DNA of 64,000 nt, from positions 62,001 to 126,000 of the forward strand of contig NZ_JARZHG010000013.1 in the NCBI RefSeq assembly GCF_029946505.1, in the 5' to 3' direction. This document shows, in pieces, positions 1 through 10,068 of this stretch. Source of the DNA: Polyangium sp. y55x31. GTDB taxonomy: Bacteria; Myxococcota_A; Polyangia; Polyangiales; Polyangiaceae. How positions within the stretch are numbered: the first letter of the stretch is position 1; every line of letters starts with the position of its first letter. Below the pieces are notes generated by a model. It saw nothing but the letters and a program-made list of their open reading frames with translations, was not told the origin of the DNA and ran no database searches. Position numbers and translations under genes: made by a program.

Positions 1-601
1 CGACGCACCCGTCGGTGTTCGACATGTTCTGGTCGTCGCATTCCTCGACGCCCACCTGGATGATCCCGTCGCCGCACGCCGCGGCGATACATCCCTGCAA
101 GCACGCGTCCGTGTCGTCCGCGTTTCCGTCATCGCAGGCCTCGATCCCCGCGTGCACGAATCCATCCCCACAGGACGCGACCTTGCAGGCCGACGTGCAG
201 TTGTCGGTGTCGTCCGTGTTCCCGTCGTCGCAATCCTCGCCTTCCTGGATCGTACCGTCGCCGCAGGTCGACAGCTTGCAGTCATTCGTGCAGCCGTCGT
301 CGCTCACCATGTTGCCGTCGTCGCAGCCCTCGACGCCTTCCCAGACGAACCCATCGCCGCATTTGGCCTGCTTGCAGGTCGAGAGGCAGTTGTCGGTCTC
401 GACGTCGTTGCCGTCGTCGCATTCCTCACCGGTCTGATAAACGCCGTTGCCGCAGGGCGAGGGCACCCCGCCGCCCGTTCCGCCCTCGCCGCCTTCACCG
501 CCTTCGCCCCCGACCTTCACGGGATCGGGCGCGTTGATGAAGGAGCAGGCGGCGAAAAGCGTGAAGGCCAGGCACAATCCCGCGTAGCTCGTATATTTCA
601 T
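1..601 (-). CDS. Cys-rich DUF4215-repeat lipoprotein (3' end outside window)
   Basis: Exported lipoprotein cut by the left window edge; only the first 200 codons are present. The start ATG lies at 601. The N-terminus ([13 protein letters not shown]...LFAAC) is a lipoprotein signal peptide with a lipobox LFAAC. A short Gly/Glu/Thr linker ([15 protein letters not shown]) then leads into tandem Cys-rich repeats of about 40 residues of the type CGDG...G.E.CDDGN...D.C...C (DUF4215, myxobacterial cysteine-rich repeat). At least four repeats are visible before the edge. These repeats are typical of secreted and cell-surface proteins of Myxococcota, where disulphides presumably stabilise them. The specific role is unknown. 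Its divergent or upstream partner is not evident; ribonuclease Z follows on the same strand, upstream. Confidence 0.85.
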   Translation of the reverse strand, partial: MKYTSYAGLCLAFTLFAACSFINAPDPVKVGGEGGEGGEGGTGGGVPSPCGNGVYQTGEECDDGNDVETDNCLSTCKQAKCGDGFVWEGVEGCDDGNMVSDDGCTNDCKLSTCGDGTIQEGEDCDDGNTDDTDNCTSACKVASCGDGFVHAGIEACDDGNADDTDACLQGCIAAACGDGIIQVGVEECDDQNMSNTDGCV

Positions 602-687
602 GGCATCTCCCGGACCGGCCAAACGGCCGCCATGTTCGTCCGGAGCGATGGCAACGTCAAGCGCGGCCGGCCCAATTTCGGGGGGCG

Positions 688-1620
688 TCAATCGTGGAGC
701 GGCAGGTCGATCCCGTCGCCGTCCTCGGCCACCATCACGGGCGTCCGCTCGTCGAGCTCCTCGCGCGCCTGGCCGAGCAGAATGTCCGGATCCCGATCGT
801 AACGCGTCGACAGGTGCGTGAGCACGAGCCGCTTCGCGCCCGCGTCGCGCGCCACGATCGCCGCCTCCCGCGCGGTCGCGTGCCGCGTGTCCCGCGCGCG
901 CGCCTGCTCCTGATCGCCGAACGTCGCCTCGTGCACCAGCACGTCCGCGCCCTCCGCGGCCCGCGTCGTGCCCTCGCAGGGCCGTGTATCGCCGGAAATC
1001 ACGATCCTCCGACCGGGCCGCGCCGGCCCCATCACCTCGCGGGGCGCGATCGTGCGCCCGCCTGGCAGCCGCACCACCTCGCCGCGCTGGAGCTTGCCGA
1101 AGAGCGGACCCTCGGGCACGCCGGCCGCGCGCGCCGCCGCCGGATCGAACCTCCCCGGCCGCGGATCTTCGATGAGCGCGTATCCGATCGACGCAATGCG
1201 GTGGTCCGTCGCGAACGCCTCGATGCGATATCCGTCTCCTCGGAACACCACGTCGCCGGGCTCGGCCTCGGCGATCGTCACGGGCAGGGGCGCGTCGTCG
1301 GCGCCGAGGCGGATCACCTTGGGCAGGAACGTCGCGGCCGTACGAGGGCCGACGAGCGCGAGCGGCTCGGTGCGGCCGAGCATGCCGAGCGTGCGCAGAA
1401 AGCCGATGATGCCGAGGTAATGGTCGGCGTGGAAATGCGTGAAGAACACGGCGTCGAGCGCGAAGCCCGTGCCGTAGCGGATCATCTGCCGCTGCGTGCC
1501 CTCGCCGCAGTCGAAGAGGAAGCTCTGGCCCTCGCGCTTGACGAAGAGACCGGACAGGTTCCGGTGCGCGGTCGGGGCCGCGGCGGAGGTGCCGAGGAAG
1601 GTCAGGCGTAGGCTCGACAT
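688..1620 (-). CDS. rnz: Ribonuclease Z (tRNA 3'-processing endonuclease)
   Basis: 310-residue metallo-beta-lactamase-fold nuclease that trims the 3' trailer of tRNA precursors in the cytoplasm. It begins [14 protein letters not shown], as RNase Z family members do. The zinc-binding motif [11 protein letters not shown] is near residue 62, a GDTRPC metal-ligand motif follows in the second half, and [10 protein letters not shown] carries the last His ligand near the C-terminus. The family is about 305 residues long, so this copy is full length. The ATG at 1620 is chosen because the conserved N-terminus starts there. The reading frame stays open further upstream, but that part lacks family features. 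It is probably transcribed alone or with the peptidase gene immediately upstream (83 bp gap). Confidence 0.93.
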   Translation of the reverse strand: MSSLRLTFLGTSAAAPTAHRNLSGLFVKREGQSFLFDCGEGTQRQMIRYGTGFALDAVFFTHFHADHYLGIIGFLRTLGMLGRTEPLALVGPRTAATFLPKVIRLGADDAPLPVTIAEAEPGDVVFRGDGYRIEAFATDHRIASIGYALIEDPRPGRFDPAAARAAGVPEGPLFGKLQRGEVVRLPGGRTIAPREVMGPARPGRRIVISGDTRPCEGTTRAAEGADVLVHEATFGDQEQARARDTRHATAREAAIVARDAGAKRLVLTHLSTRYDRDPDILLGQAREELDERTPVMVAEDGDGIDLPLHD

Positions 1621-1703
1621 GGGGGGTTCGGGAGAGGGGTTTGTCTCTGGACCGGCCGGACGAACGTACCACGCGCGCGGGCCCCTGCCATCCCGCGCTT
1701 CGT

Positions 1704-2456
1704 TCACGGTGTGGACGTGATCCGATCCGGGTCGCCGAGGAACTCGAAGTGCATCGTGTCCTCGAGCTTGTCGTGCCCGAGCCAGTAGAAGCCGAATCGC
1801 TCGAAGGTCTCGACCCAGCAGCGCGGCAGCTCCGCGCGCTCGTACGCGGTCGCGCCCTGCTTGCGGCACGCCGGGTGATCCGGGAACGGCTCCACGCAGC
1901 GGCAGCAGGGGTTGCGCTCGGGATCGATGTCGATCGCGATCCCGTAAAGATGGTTCGAGACCTCGCCGTTGTGGAACGTGTTCTTGCCGCGCACGCCGAG
2001 CAGGCGCTTCGCCTCGTAGGGCGTATCGCCGCAGCGCGCCGCGATCGCCTGCTCCACGCAGCGCAGGGCGGGCACGATTTTCCGGTTCACCTGCACGGGC
2101 AGCCCGAGGAAACGCACCTGCTCGATGTAGTCGGCGACCGCGCGCTCGTTCCATTCGAGCGGCGCCGTGCCCCAGGACCTCCCATAACGCTCGGTCCGGA
2201 ATCGCAGCGCCCGCGTCTGCATCTCGGCGCGGGTTTTGCGCTCCTCGGGCGGCAGGCCGTCCTGGATCGTGTAGTTCCCGCGCACCAGGAACGGCAGCGG
2301 TTTTTGCTCGTTGCAGGTGAGCCCTTCGAGCGGCGCGTCGGGCGCGCTCGACGCGTGCGCCGCGGCCGCGACGGCGAGCGCGAAGACGAGCCCGAGCCCC
2401 ACGTGCCCGGGAAGGGCGCGACGCAGGGCGCGGCGGTCGTCGCGGGGCTCGATCAC
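1704..2456 (-). CDS. Exported M15-family D-Ala-D-Ala carboxypeptidase-like peptidase
   Basis: About 250 residues. A signal peptide ([20 protein letters not shown]) directs export. The mature part carries the M15/VanY zinc motif S-x-H-x-x-G-x-A-x-D as [12 protein letters not shown], plus the distal Glu/His motif EDTMHFEF, so the metal ligands of a D-alanyl-D-alanine or extensin-like carboxypeptidase are intact. The inferred role is trimming peptidoglycan peptides in the periplasm. Several Cys ([10 protein letters not shown]) suggest disulphides. I chose the GTG at 2456 because it sits just before the signal peptide. The frame continues upstream through sequence opposite the next gene, which is unlikely to be coding. 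Confidence 0.82.
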   Translation of the reverse strand: MIEPRDDRRALRRALPGHVGLGLVFALAVAAAAHASSAPDAPLEGLTCNEQKPLPFLVRGNYTIQDGLPPEERKTRAEMQTRALRFRTERYGRSWGTAPLEWNERAVADYIEQVRFLGLPVQVNRKIVPALRCVEQAIAARCGDTPYEAKRLLGVRGKNTFHNGEVSNHLYGIAIDIDPERNPCCRCVEPFPDHPACRKQGATAYERAELPRCWVETFERFGFYWLGHDKLEDTMHFEFLGDPDRITSTP

Positions 2457-2581
2457 GGCGAGGCGAGAATACCAGAAAGAAAAAACGAGCGAGCGCCGCG
2501 CGCCCCTCACTTCGGACATATGCTGTCCGATTCGACGCCGCGTGGACGGGCTGGGCTCGCCCTGGTATCCAGTCGTGGCGC

Positions 2582-3118
2582 ATGATTCGGCTCGAGCTCG
2601 CCGGCGTCCACTCGCTCCTCCTTTCGCCGCTCTGCGCGCGATGTCCGCACGGACGGGCGGGCTGCTGCGAGGCGCCGCCGGCCGTGGCGTGGGCCGACAT
2701 CGGGCGGATCGTATCGCTCGGCGGCCGCGACTTTTTGCTTGCCGAGATCCAGGAAGGCCGCCTCCTCCCGCAAACGCGTGGCCTCTCCATTCGCCGCGTC
2801 CCGCCGAGCGGGCCCTTCCCCGAGCGATGCGGCTACCTCGGCGAGACCGGCTGCGTCCTCCCGCCCGATCGCAGAAGCGCCACCTGCAACTATTACCTTT
2901 GCGAAGAGGCCTTCGCCGCGGCGGAAGACGAGGCCGATCCCCGCGTGCCACGAGGCCGCAAGCTGCACGATCGCTTGACCACGCTCTTCGGCCGCTGGGA
3001 CCTCGAGCTCGCCGAGGCGATCGGCGCGCGGTATCCGGACGGCGCGCCCTGGGACGCCGAATTCCTCGATTGGCTCGGCGCCGAACTCGGAGCGCTCGTG
3101 CGCAAAGCCCGGGTGTGA
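2582..3118 (+). CDS. YkgJ-like cysteine-cluster protein
   Basis: 178 residues, cytoplasmic (no signal peptide). The N-terminal Cys cluster C-x2-C-x6-CC (CARCPHGRAGCC), followed by GETGCVLPPDRRSATCNYYLC further on, resembles the YkgJ family, thought to bind zinc or an iron-sulphur cluster through conserved Cys. The second half (about residues 120-178) is charged and without recognisable domain. Start ATG at 2582; the gene is divergent from the M15 peptidase (125 bp between starts) and ends just before a strong hairpin terminator. Function is unknown; the family assignment rests only on Cys spacing. Confidence 0.7.
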   Translation: MIRLELAGVHSLLLSPLCARCPHGRAGCCEAPPAVAWADIGRIVSLGGRDFLLAEIQEGRLLPQTRGLSIRRVPPSGPFPERCGYLGETGCVLPPDRRSATCNYYLCEEAFAAAEDEADPRVPRGRKLHDRLTTLFGRWDLELAEAIGARYPDGAPWDAEFLDWLGAELGALVRKARV

Positions 3119-3136
3119 TGCAGGGAGGCGAAGTCA

Positions 3137-3181
3137 TTCGAGGGCGGCATCCGCGCGCGGAGCCGCCCTCGAACCATTTTT
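3137..3181 (+). terminator. Rho-independent terminator (12-bp perfect stem)
   Basis: Perfect inverted repeat TTCGAGGGCGGC (3137-3148) and GCCGCCCTCGAA (3162-3173) with a 13-nt loop, followed on the + strand by CCATTTTT. It lies between convergent genes and ends the YkgJ-like gene. The T-run overlaps the stop codon of the EGF-repeat gene on the other strand. On the minus strand the hairpin lies just after that stop but lacks a good U-tract, so termination there would be weaker. Confidence 0.8.
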
Positions 3182-6100
3182 AATGCTGCTTCTTCTGGCG
3201 GGATTCGCGGCGCCGCAGGAGGAGCAGCGCGAGCAGGCCGAGGCCGAACGCGGGCGCCCGGCCTTCCCCGCGAGACGAACCCACGTTGCAAGCGCCGCCG
3301 AACAGGATGACGCCTTCGCTGCCCCGGCACTCGCCGCTCGTCGCGTCGAACGTCTCCGACGCGTCGCAGACCGGCTTGCACTCGCTCGGCTCGTTCTCGC
3401 AGGTGAAACCGGACTCCACGGCGCAGGCCGCGTCGCAGCCGTCCTCGCCTGCGGTATTGCCGTCATCACAGGCCTCTTCGCCTGCGATCACGCCGTCGCC
3501 GCAGCTCGTCACGCACGCCGACGGCGCGCCCGTGCAGGTGAACCCCGGCTCCACGGCGCAGACGTCCGAGCAACCGTCGCCGCTCGCCGCATTGCCATCG
3601 TCGCAGTCCTCGTCGCCCGCCACGACGCCGTCGCCGCAGCTCGTCATGCACACCGAAGGCGCGCCCGTGCAGGTGAACCCCGGCTCCACGGCGCAGACGT
3701 CCGAGCAGCCGTCGCCGCTCGCCGCATTGCCGTCGTCGCAGGCCTCCGCGCCTGCCACGATGCCGTCGCCGCATGCCGACACCTCGCACGTCGAGGGCTC
3801 GCCATTGCAGCTCCAGCCCGGCTCGACCGTGCATTCCGCGTCGCAGCCGTCGCCGGCCGTCGTCCCGCCGTCGTCGCATTGCTCGTCGCCCGCGACGAAC
3901 CCGTCGCCGCACGCCGCCGCCTCGCAGACCGAGGGCGCGCCGCTGCAGGACCAGCCGTCCTCCACGGTGCACGCATCGTCGCAGCCGTCGTCGTTCGTCG
4001 TGTTGCCGTCGTCGCAGCCCTCGACGCCCGCGAGGATGCCGTCGCCGCACGCGCCGGCCTCGCAGACCGAGGGTTCGCCGCCGCAGGTCCAGCCGGGCTC
4101 CATCACGCACGTCGGCGAGCAGCCGTCGTTCGCGTTCGTGTTCGCGTCGTCGCAGGTCTCGTCGCCGGCCACGATCCCGTCGCCGCAGGCGGCTGCGCCG
4201 CAGACCGAGGGCTCTTCGTCGCAGCTCCAGCCGGGCTCGACCTCGCAGACGTTCGAGCAACCGTCGCCGCCCACGCCGTTGCCGTCGTCGCAGACCTCGC
4301 TGCCGGCGATGATGCCGTCGCCGCACACCGTGGCGCAAACGACGCCGTCGCCCGCATACCCGTTGTTACAGGCGCAGGTGAACGAGCCCGGGTTGTTCGT
4401 GCAGGTCGCGTTCGCGTCGCAGTTGTCGGTGTCGAGCGCGCATTCGTCGATGTCGGTGCAGACGACGCCGTCGCCTGCATAACCCATGTTGCAGGCGCAG
4501 GTGAACGAGCCCGGCGTGTTCGTGCACGCCGCGTTCGTATCGCAGTTGTCGGTGCCGAGCGCGCACTCGTCGATGTCGGTGCAGACGACGCCGTCGCCCG
4601 CATAGCCCATGTTGCAGGCGCAGGTGAACGATCCCGGCGTGTTCGTGCATGCCGCATTCGCGTCGCAGTTGTCGGTGCCGAGCGCGCACTCGTCGATGTC
4701 GGTGCAGACGACGCCGCTCCCCGCATAACCCATGTTGCAGGCGCAGGTGAACGATCCCGGCGTGTTCGTGCACGCGGCATTCGCGTCGCAGTTGTCGGTG
4801 CCGAGCGCGCACTCGTCGTTGTCGACGCACGTCACGCCGTTCCCCGAATACCCGCCATTGCATGCGCAGGTGAACGAGCCGGGTGTATTCGTGCACGTCG
4901 CGTTGTCGCTGCAGTTGTCCGTGCCGAGCAGGCACTCGTCGATGTCGACGCAGACCACGCCGTTGCCCGTGTACCCCGTATTGCACGTGCACGTGAACGA
5001 CCCCGGCGTGTTCGTGCACGTCGCGTTGTCGCTGCAGTTGTCGGTGCCGAGCGCGCACTCGTTGATGTCCACGCAGGGCGCGTTCGGCGTCGGACACGTG
5101 TATCCCGATTGGATCTGACACGCGCTCGAACAGCCGTCACCGGCCGTCGTGTTGCCGTCGTCGCACCCCTCGCCGACCTCCAAGATCCCGTTGCCGCACA
5201 CGGGCGCGACGGTCGTCGTGACGAACGTGGCCGTGTTGTTCGCCGCGACCGGGTCGAAATTGCCCGCCTGGAACGTGGGTTTGACCGTCAACGTGCTCGT
5301 GCGTATCGTGCCCACCGCGGACGCCCCGAGGTCGATCGAGAACGTGAACGCGCTCGACGTCCCCACCGCCAGGGCGGCCGCGCGGGTACACGTGATCGTC
5401 TGCGGCGCCCCGCTGCTCGAGACGCACCCCCACTGCGCCCCGTCCGCGCCCGATACCGCGAGCGACCCGGCCGCGCCGCCGAGCACGCTCACGCCCGTGG
5501 GCAGCGGATACGTCACGATCGGCGCCGTCCCCAGGTTCGGCCCGTTGTTCGTGACCGTCACGTTCACCGGCGCCGAATTGCCGCCCACGAGCGCGCCGAG
5601 GGGCCCGGTCGCCGCGATGGCGAAATCGGTGTTCGTCGCGACCGCCACCTGCACCGAGTCGAGGAAGATCCAGTTCGAGTTATTTCCGCTCGGATTGCGA
5701 GCCGCGAAGGACAGCGTGCACGAGGCCGCGTTCGCCGTGAAGACCTTCGCCTCCTGGATCCATTTGCGGCTCTGCAACCAGGGGATGTGCATCGTCTCCT
5801 GCTTGTTGCCGCAGAACGTGACGTCGAACCAGACGTCCTCCGTGCTCGCTCCCTGGACGCGGTCGGACATGATGTACCACTCGACCGCGTACGCCTGACC
5901 CGAGGTCAGCCCGGAGATCGTCTTTTGAATCGTCTCCTGGACGCCGCCGTACTGCGTCCCGCCGCCGTAGGAGTTCCCGTCCGGGGGAACCAGCCACACG
6001 TGGCCGAGAAAGCCGACCCCCGTGGGGACGTTGTCATAACTCCCGACGACGTTGACCCATCCATCCGCGGAGAACGACGGGTCCATGTCGTTCGAGGCGG

Positions 6101-6215
6101 CGGACGAGACGATTTGGGCGGATGCCGTGCTCGTGATCGCGCCGGCGGCCACGAAGGCGAGCGCCGACACAAGGCGCTTGTCGAAGATCCAAGGTGTTTC
6201 GAGCGGGGACCTCAT
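3180..6215 (-). CDS. Large surface protein: DUF11, six EGF repeats, seven-plus DUF4215 repeats, MYXO-CTERM-like tail
   Basis: 1011 residues. In order: signal peptide (about 1-33, ending ITSTASA); a carbohydrate-binding-like beta domain (about 34-205); a DUF11-type repeat (VTNNGPNLGT, about 210-330); one DUF4215 unit (from about 338); six calcium-binding-type EGF repeats of 41 residues (about 380-627, each D-I-x-E-C-A-L-G-T-D-N-C...C-T-N-T-P-G-S-F-T-C); seven DUF4215 units (about 627-950); and a C-terminal Cys-hydrophobic-Arg tail (ACNVGSS...LLALLLLRRRES) like MYXO-CTERM sorting signals. Inferred to be anchored at the cell surface, possibly for adhesion. The ATG at 6215 is preceded by a strong AGGAGG ribosome-binding site. 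It is transcribed divergently from hrpA (127 bp gap). Confidence 0.88.
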   Translation of the reverse strand: MRSPLETPWIFDKRLVSALAFVAAGAITSTASAQIVSSAASNDMDPSFSADGWVNVVGSYDNVPTGVGFLGHVWLVPPDGNSYGGGTQYGGVQETIQKTISGLTSGQAYAVEWYIMSDRVQGASTEDVWFDVTFCGNKQETMHIPWLQSRKWIQEAKVFTANAASCTLSFAARNPSGNNSNWIFLDSVQVAVATNTDFAIAATGPLGALVGGNSAPVNVTVTNNGPNLGTAPIVTYPLPTGVSVLGGAAGSLAVSGADGAQWGCVSSSGAPQTITCTRAAALAVGTSSAFTFSIDLGASAVGTIRTSTLTVKPTFQAGNFDPVAANNTATFVTTTVAPVCGNGILEVGEGCDDGNTTAGDGCSSACQIQSGYTCPTPNAPCVDINECALGTDNCSDNATCTNTPGSFTCTCNTGYTGNGVVCVDIDECLLGTDNCSDNATCTNTPGSFTCACNGGYSGNGVTCVDNDECALGTDNCDANAACTNTPGSFTCACNMGYAGSGVVCTDIDECALGTDNCDANAACTNTPGSFTCACNMGYAGDGVVCTDIDECALGTDNCDTNAACTNTPGSFTCACNMGYAGDGVVCTDIDECALDTDNCDANATCTNNPGSFTCACNNGYAGDGVVCATVCGDGIIAGSEVCDDGNGVGGDGCSNVCEVEPGWSCDEEPSVCGAAACGDGIVAGDETCDDANTNANDGCSPTCVMEPGWTCGGEPSVCEAGACGDGILAGVEGCDDGNTTNDDGCDDACTVEDGWSCSGAPSVCEAAACGDGFVAGDEQCDDGGTTAGDGCDAECTVEPGWSCNGEPSTCEVSACGDGIVAGAEACDDGNAASGDGCSDVCAVEPGFTCTGAPSVCMTSCGDGVVAGDEDCDDGNAASGDGCSDVCAVEPGFTCTGAPSACVTSCGDGVIAGEEACDDGNTAGEDGCDAACAVESGFTCENEPSECKPVCDASETFDATSGECRGSEGVILFGGACNVGSSRGEGRAPAFGLGLLALLLLRRRESRQKKQH
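4330..5080 (-). repeat. Six tandem 123-bp coding repeats (EGF units)
   Basis: The phrase GCAGGTGAACGA with its surroundings recurs every 123 bp near 4371, 4497, 4620, 4743, 4866 and 4989. Each repeat encodes one 41-residue EGF module inside the surface-protein gene. The three central units are nearly identical in DNA as well as protein, which suggests recent expansion or gene conversion by recombination. Confidence 0.85.
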
Positions 6216-6342
6216 CTTGCCTCCTGCGAGATGCACAAAATGGCAAGAGTTCACCGTATCACGGCCGGTGTCCGTCCCGCGCGGTTTTTCGGCGTCCCCG
6301 CCGCAAGCGTTGCCCTCCGGAGGATGCTATCCCTCGGCCGCC

Positions 6343-9300
6343 GTGAGCCGATCCCCTGTCGAATTCCCCGAAGAGCTTCCCATCTCCGCACGTGTGCGCG
6401 ACATCGCGCAGGCGATGAACGACCACCCCGTCGTGATCATCGCGGGCGAGACCGGCTCGGGCAAGACCACACAACTCCCGAAGGTCGCCCTCGCCATGGG
6501 CCGCGGCCTCCACGCGCGGATCGGCGTCACGCAGCCCCGCCGCATCGCCGCCACGAGCGTCGCGGCCCGCGTCGCCAAGGAGCTCGGCGTCGACCTCGGC
6601 AAGGAGGTCGGTTACAAGATTCGATTCGCCGACCGGACGAGCCCATCGACGTACGTCCGCTTCATGACGGACGGCATCCTCCTCGCCGAAATCCAGGGTG
6701 ACCCGCTCCTCCGCGCCTACGACACCCTCATCGTCGACGAGGCGCACGAGCGCACGCTCAACATCGACTTCCTCCTCGGCTACCTCAAGCGAATCCTGCC
6801 CCGCCGAAAGGACCTCCGCGTCGTCGTCAGCTCCGCGACGCTCGAGACCGAGCGATTCTCCGCGTTCTTCGACGGCGCGCCCGTCATTCAGGTCTCGGGC
6901 CGCACGCACCCGGTCGAGGTCATCCACCGGCCGCCGCGCAAGGAAGAGACCGAGCTCGCCGAGACGATCGGCAATACCATCGAGGAGATCACCGAGCTCG
7001 ACCCCCGCGAAGACATCCTCGTCTTTTTGCCCGGCGAGCGCGAGATCCACGAGACCATGGACGAGCTGCATTCGCACGGCTTGCCGCACACCGTGGTCTT
7101 GCCGCTCTACGGCCGCCTCCCGCAATCCGAGCAGCAACGCGTCTTTTCCCCTTTGCCGCAGCGACGCATCGTCCTCGCCACGAACGTCGCCGAGACCTCG
7201 CTCACGATCCCCGGCATCGTCTACGTCATCGACGCCGGCCTCGCCCGCGTCAATCGTTACCACGCGCGCTCGGGCGTCACGGCGCTCCAGATCGAGCCGA
7301 TCTCCCGCGCCAGCGCCGAGCAACGCAAGGGCCGCGCGGGCCGCATTCGCAGCGGCGTCTGCTTCCGCCTTTACGAAGAGCGCGACTTCGAGGTGCGCCC
7401 GGCCTACACCGACCCCGAGGTGTTGCGGGTCGGCCTCGCGGGCGCCATCTTGCAGATGAAATCGCTGGGGATCGGCGACATTCGTGATTTCCCCTTCCTC
7501 GACCCGCCCCCGCGCCGCGCCGTGGACGAGGGGTATCGGGTCCTCGAAGAGCTCGGGGCGATCGACGACGCGGGCGAGCTCACGGACATCGGCAAGAAGC
7601 TCGCGCGCCTCCCCCTCGATCCGCGGCTCGGCCGTATGGTCCTCGGCGGCGAGGCGGAGGGCGTGCTGCGCGAGGTCCTCGTCGTGGCCTCGGCGCTCGG
7701 CATCCAGGACCCGCGCGAGCGCCCGCTCGCCGCGCAGAAGCAGGCGGACGAGGCGCACCGCAAGTTCCGCGACGAGCAGAGCGACTTCGCCGGCCTGATC
7801 AAGCTCTGGCACGCCTACAAGCAGGCCGAGGCGCGCCTTTCGAAAAACCAGCTCCGCAAGTGGTGCCGCGACAACTTCCTCTCGCAAATCCGCATGCGCG
7901 AGTGGAGCGACATCCACCAGCAGATCTCGCAGATCGTGCGGGAGATGGGCTTCCGGGTCGAGGGCACGCAGGGCGACGGCGGTGATGGCGTCCACCGCGC
8001 GATCGTCCCGGCGCTGCTCAGCAAGATCGGCATGTGGAGCCAGGAGGCGAAGGCTTATGTCGGCGCCCGACAAACCCGCTTCCAGCTCCACCCGTCGAGT
8101 GGCCTCTCGAAAAAGCCGCCGGCGTGGATCATGGCGGCCGAGCTCGTCGAGACCTCGCAGCTCTTCGCCCGCACCGCGGCGCGTGTCGATCCCGGCTGGC
8201 TCGAAGAGGCGGGCGGCTCGCTCTGCCGCAAGCACCACAGCGACCCGCACTGGGAGGAGAAACCCGCGCAGGTCATGGCCCGCGAGCAGGTCTCCCTCTA
8301 CGGCTTGCCGATCGTACGAGATCGAAAAGTTCATTACGGCCCGCTCGACCCGGCCGCCTCGCGAAAGATCTTCATCACCCACGCGCTCGTCCGGCAGGAA
8401 TACGCGACGAAGGCGCGCTTCATGGAGCACAACAAAAAGCTCTTCGAGGAAGTGAAGCGGCTCCGGGACAAGGCGCGCAAGAGCGACATGCTCGCCGACG
8501 ACCACGCCCTCTCCCTCTTCTTCGAGGAGCGCATCCCCGAGGGCATTTACAGCGGCAAGACGTTCGAGGCGTGGCGCAAGGACGCCGAGGCGAAAAACCC
8601 CCGCCTGCTCGAGCTCTCGCTCGCGGACGTCCTCCAGGGCGAAGCGGACGAGCTCACGCCCGAGCGATTCCCCGACACGCTCTCGCTCTACGGCACCAAA
8701 TTGCCGCTCACGTACCGCTTCGATCCGGGCGAGGACGACGACGGCGTCACGATCACCTTGCCCCTCGCGCTCCTGCCGCAGGCGGAACCGGCCGTGCTCG
8801 AATGGACCATTCCGGGCTGGCACGCCGAAAAGATCGAATGGCTGCTCGACGCGATGCCCAAGGCCGTCCGCAAATCGGTGGGCAGCGTGAAGGAGCTCGC
8901 GGCCGAGCTCGCGCGGCGCCACCGCCCCTTCGAGGGCCCGATGCTCGAAGCCCTCGCCCGATCGATCCAGGAACGCACGGGCGCCCGCGTCCCGATGGAT
9001 GCGCTCCGCCCGGACGAGCTTCCGCCTTTTTTGCGATTCTATTTCCGCGTCCTCGACGAAGAAGGCCGCGTCGTCGGCGAAGGGCGCGACCTCGCGGCGC
9101 TCAAGGAGCGATTCGCGAAGCGCGCGCGTGATGCCTGGGCGGGCGCGTCGAAGGCGACCCTCGAACGTGAAGGCCTCACCTCGTGGAGCTTCGAGACCTT
9201 GCCCGAGGAAGTGCGCATCGAGGTCGCGGGCCGAAAACTCGCGGGGTATCCCGCGCTCGTCGACACGGACATGTCGGTGGCCCTGCGTGTGCTCGCCTCG

Positions 9301-10044
9301 CGCGAGGCGGCGGACGAGGCCACACGCGGCGGCTTGCGACGGCTCTTCTTGCTCCAGATGAGCATGCCGATGAACAAGCTGGAGCACCAAGTATCGGCGG
9401 CCGTCGCCACGGGCGCGCTCGCCGAACGCGCGGGCGCGGGCGGCGTCCCGTTGCGTCGCCAGATCGTGCTCCGGGCGCTCGACGACGCGTTCGGCTTGAA
9501 CGACCCCGGCCGCTTCCCGCGCGCGCGCAAGGACTTCCTCGCGCGCCTCGACGCGGGCAAGGTCGAGCTCGCGGCGAGCATCTCTCGCCTCGGCAAGCTC
9601 GCGCAGGAAATCGGGGCCGAGCTCTCCCGCGCCGAACAAGCGCTCCGCGCGCTCTCGGGCAAACCTGGCGCGCCGCGCGTGGCCCTGGCCGAGATCCGCA
9701 TGCAGCTCGACCACCTGATCCCGCCGGGCATGTTCTTGCGCGAGCGTGTCGAGCGCCTCGCACACCTGCCGCGGTATCTCCGTGCCGTGCAGATCCGGCT
9801 CGAACGCATGCCGAATGGCCCGCAGAAGGACCAATCGAAGGCCGAGCAGGTTTTGCCTTTCTGGAAAAACTACCTCGACCACCACGAGGGCCTGCGTGGC
9901 CGGGGTGTCCCGGCGGAGGACCTCGACACGTTCCGGTGGCTCATCGAGGAGCTACGCGTCTCGCTGTTTGCGCCGGAGTTGAAGACGGCGGTGACGGTAT
10001 CACCGCAGCGCCTCTCGGAGTTCTGGCGGGTGCTATCGGGCTGA
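6343..10044 (+). CDS. hrpA: ATP-dependent RNA helicase HrpA (DEAH box)
   Basis: 1233 residues, close to the roughly 1300 of E. coli HrpA. The enzyme unwinds or remodels RNA using ATP; HrpA has been linked to mRNA processing and stalled-ribosome clearance. Walker A is GETGSGKTTQ (about residues 35-44), the DEAH motif is in VDEAHERTLN (about 131), motif III is SSATLE, and QRKGRAGR is motif VI. HA2 and OB-fold regions follow, then the long HrpA-specific C-terminal region (DUF3418-type). I chose the GTG at 6343, which begins VSRSPVEFPEELP just ahead of the conserved helicase start; the open frame upstream overlaps the divergent surface-protein promoter. Confidence 0.93.
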   Translation: MSRSPVEFPEELPISARVRDIAQAMNDHPVVIIAGETGSGKTTQLPKVALAMGRGLHARIGVTQPRRIAATSVAARVAKELGVDLGKEVGYKIRFADRTSPSTYVRFMTDGILLAEIQGDPLLRAYDTLIVDEAHERTLNIDFLLGYLKRILPRRKDLRVVVSSATLETERFSAFFDGAPVIQVSGRTHPVEVIHRPPRKEETELAETIGNTIEEITELDPREDILVFLPGEREIHETMDELHSHGLPHTVVLPLYGRLPQSEQQRVFSPLPQRRIVLATNVAETSLTIPGIVYVIDAGLARVNRYHARSGVTALQIEPISRASAEQRKGRAGRIRSGVCFRLYEERDFEVRPAYTDPEVLRVGLAGAILQMKSLGIGDIRDFPFLDPPPRRAVDEGYRVLEELGAIDDAGELTDIGKKLARLPLDPRLGRMVLGGEAEGVLREVLVVASALGIQDPRERPLAAQKQADEAHRKFRDEQSDFAGLIKLWHAYKQAEARLSKNQLRKWCRDNFLSQIRMREWSDIHQQISQIVREMGFRVEGTQGDGGDGVHRAIVPALLSKIGMWSQEAKAYVGARQTRFQLHPSSGLSKKPPAWIMAAELVETSQLFARTAARVDPGWLEEAGGSLCRKHHSDPHWEEKPAQVMAREQVSLYGLPIVRDRKVHYGPLDPAASRKIFITHALVRQEYATKARFMEHNKKLFEEVKRLRDKARKSDMLADDHALSLFFEERIPEGIYSGKTFEAWRKDAEAKNPRLLELSLADVLQGEADELTPERFPDTLSLYGTKLPLTYRFDPGEDDDGVTITLPLALLPQAEPAVLEWTIPGWHAEKIEWLLDAMPKAVRKSVGSVKELAAELARRHRPFEGPMLEALARSIQERTGARVPMDALRPDELPPFLRFYFRVLDEEGRVVGEGRDLAALKERFAKRARDAWAGASKATLEREGLTSWSFETLPEEVRIEVAGRKLAGYPALVDTDMSVALRVLASREAADEATRGGLRRLFLLQMSMPMNKLEHQVSAAVATGALAERAGAGGVPLRRQIVLRALDDAFGLNDPGRFPRARKDFLARLDAGKVELAASISRLGKLAQEIGAELSRAEQALRALSGKPGAPRVALAEIRMQLDHLIPPGMFLRERVERLAHLPRYLRAVQIRLERMPNGPQKDQSKAEQVLPFWKNYLDHHEGLRGRGVPAEDLDTFRWLIEELRVSLFAPELKTAVTVSPQRLSEFWRVLSG

Positions 10045-10068
10045 GGGGGGCGGGAGATCGGGCGGGGA

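Noticed and set aside
4330-5080. CRISPR or satellite DNA
   Set aside because: The 123-bp periodicity is coding and encodes EGF modules in one frame.
3183-6701. Long open frame on the + strand opposite the EGF-repeat gene
   Set aside because: Arg/Ala-rich product with no domain, explained by high G+C antisense to the repeat-coding gene.
6259-9885. Long open frame on the minus strand opposite hrpA
   Set aside because: No recognisable motif; hrpA on the + strand has complete helicase motifs and covers the region.
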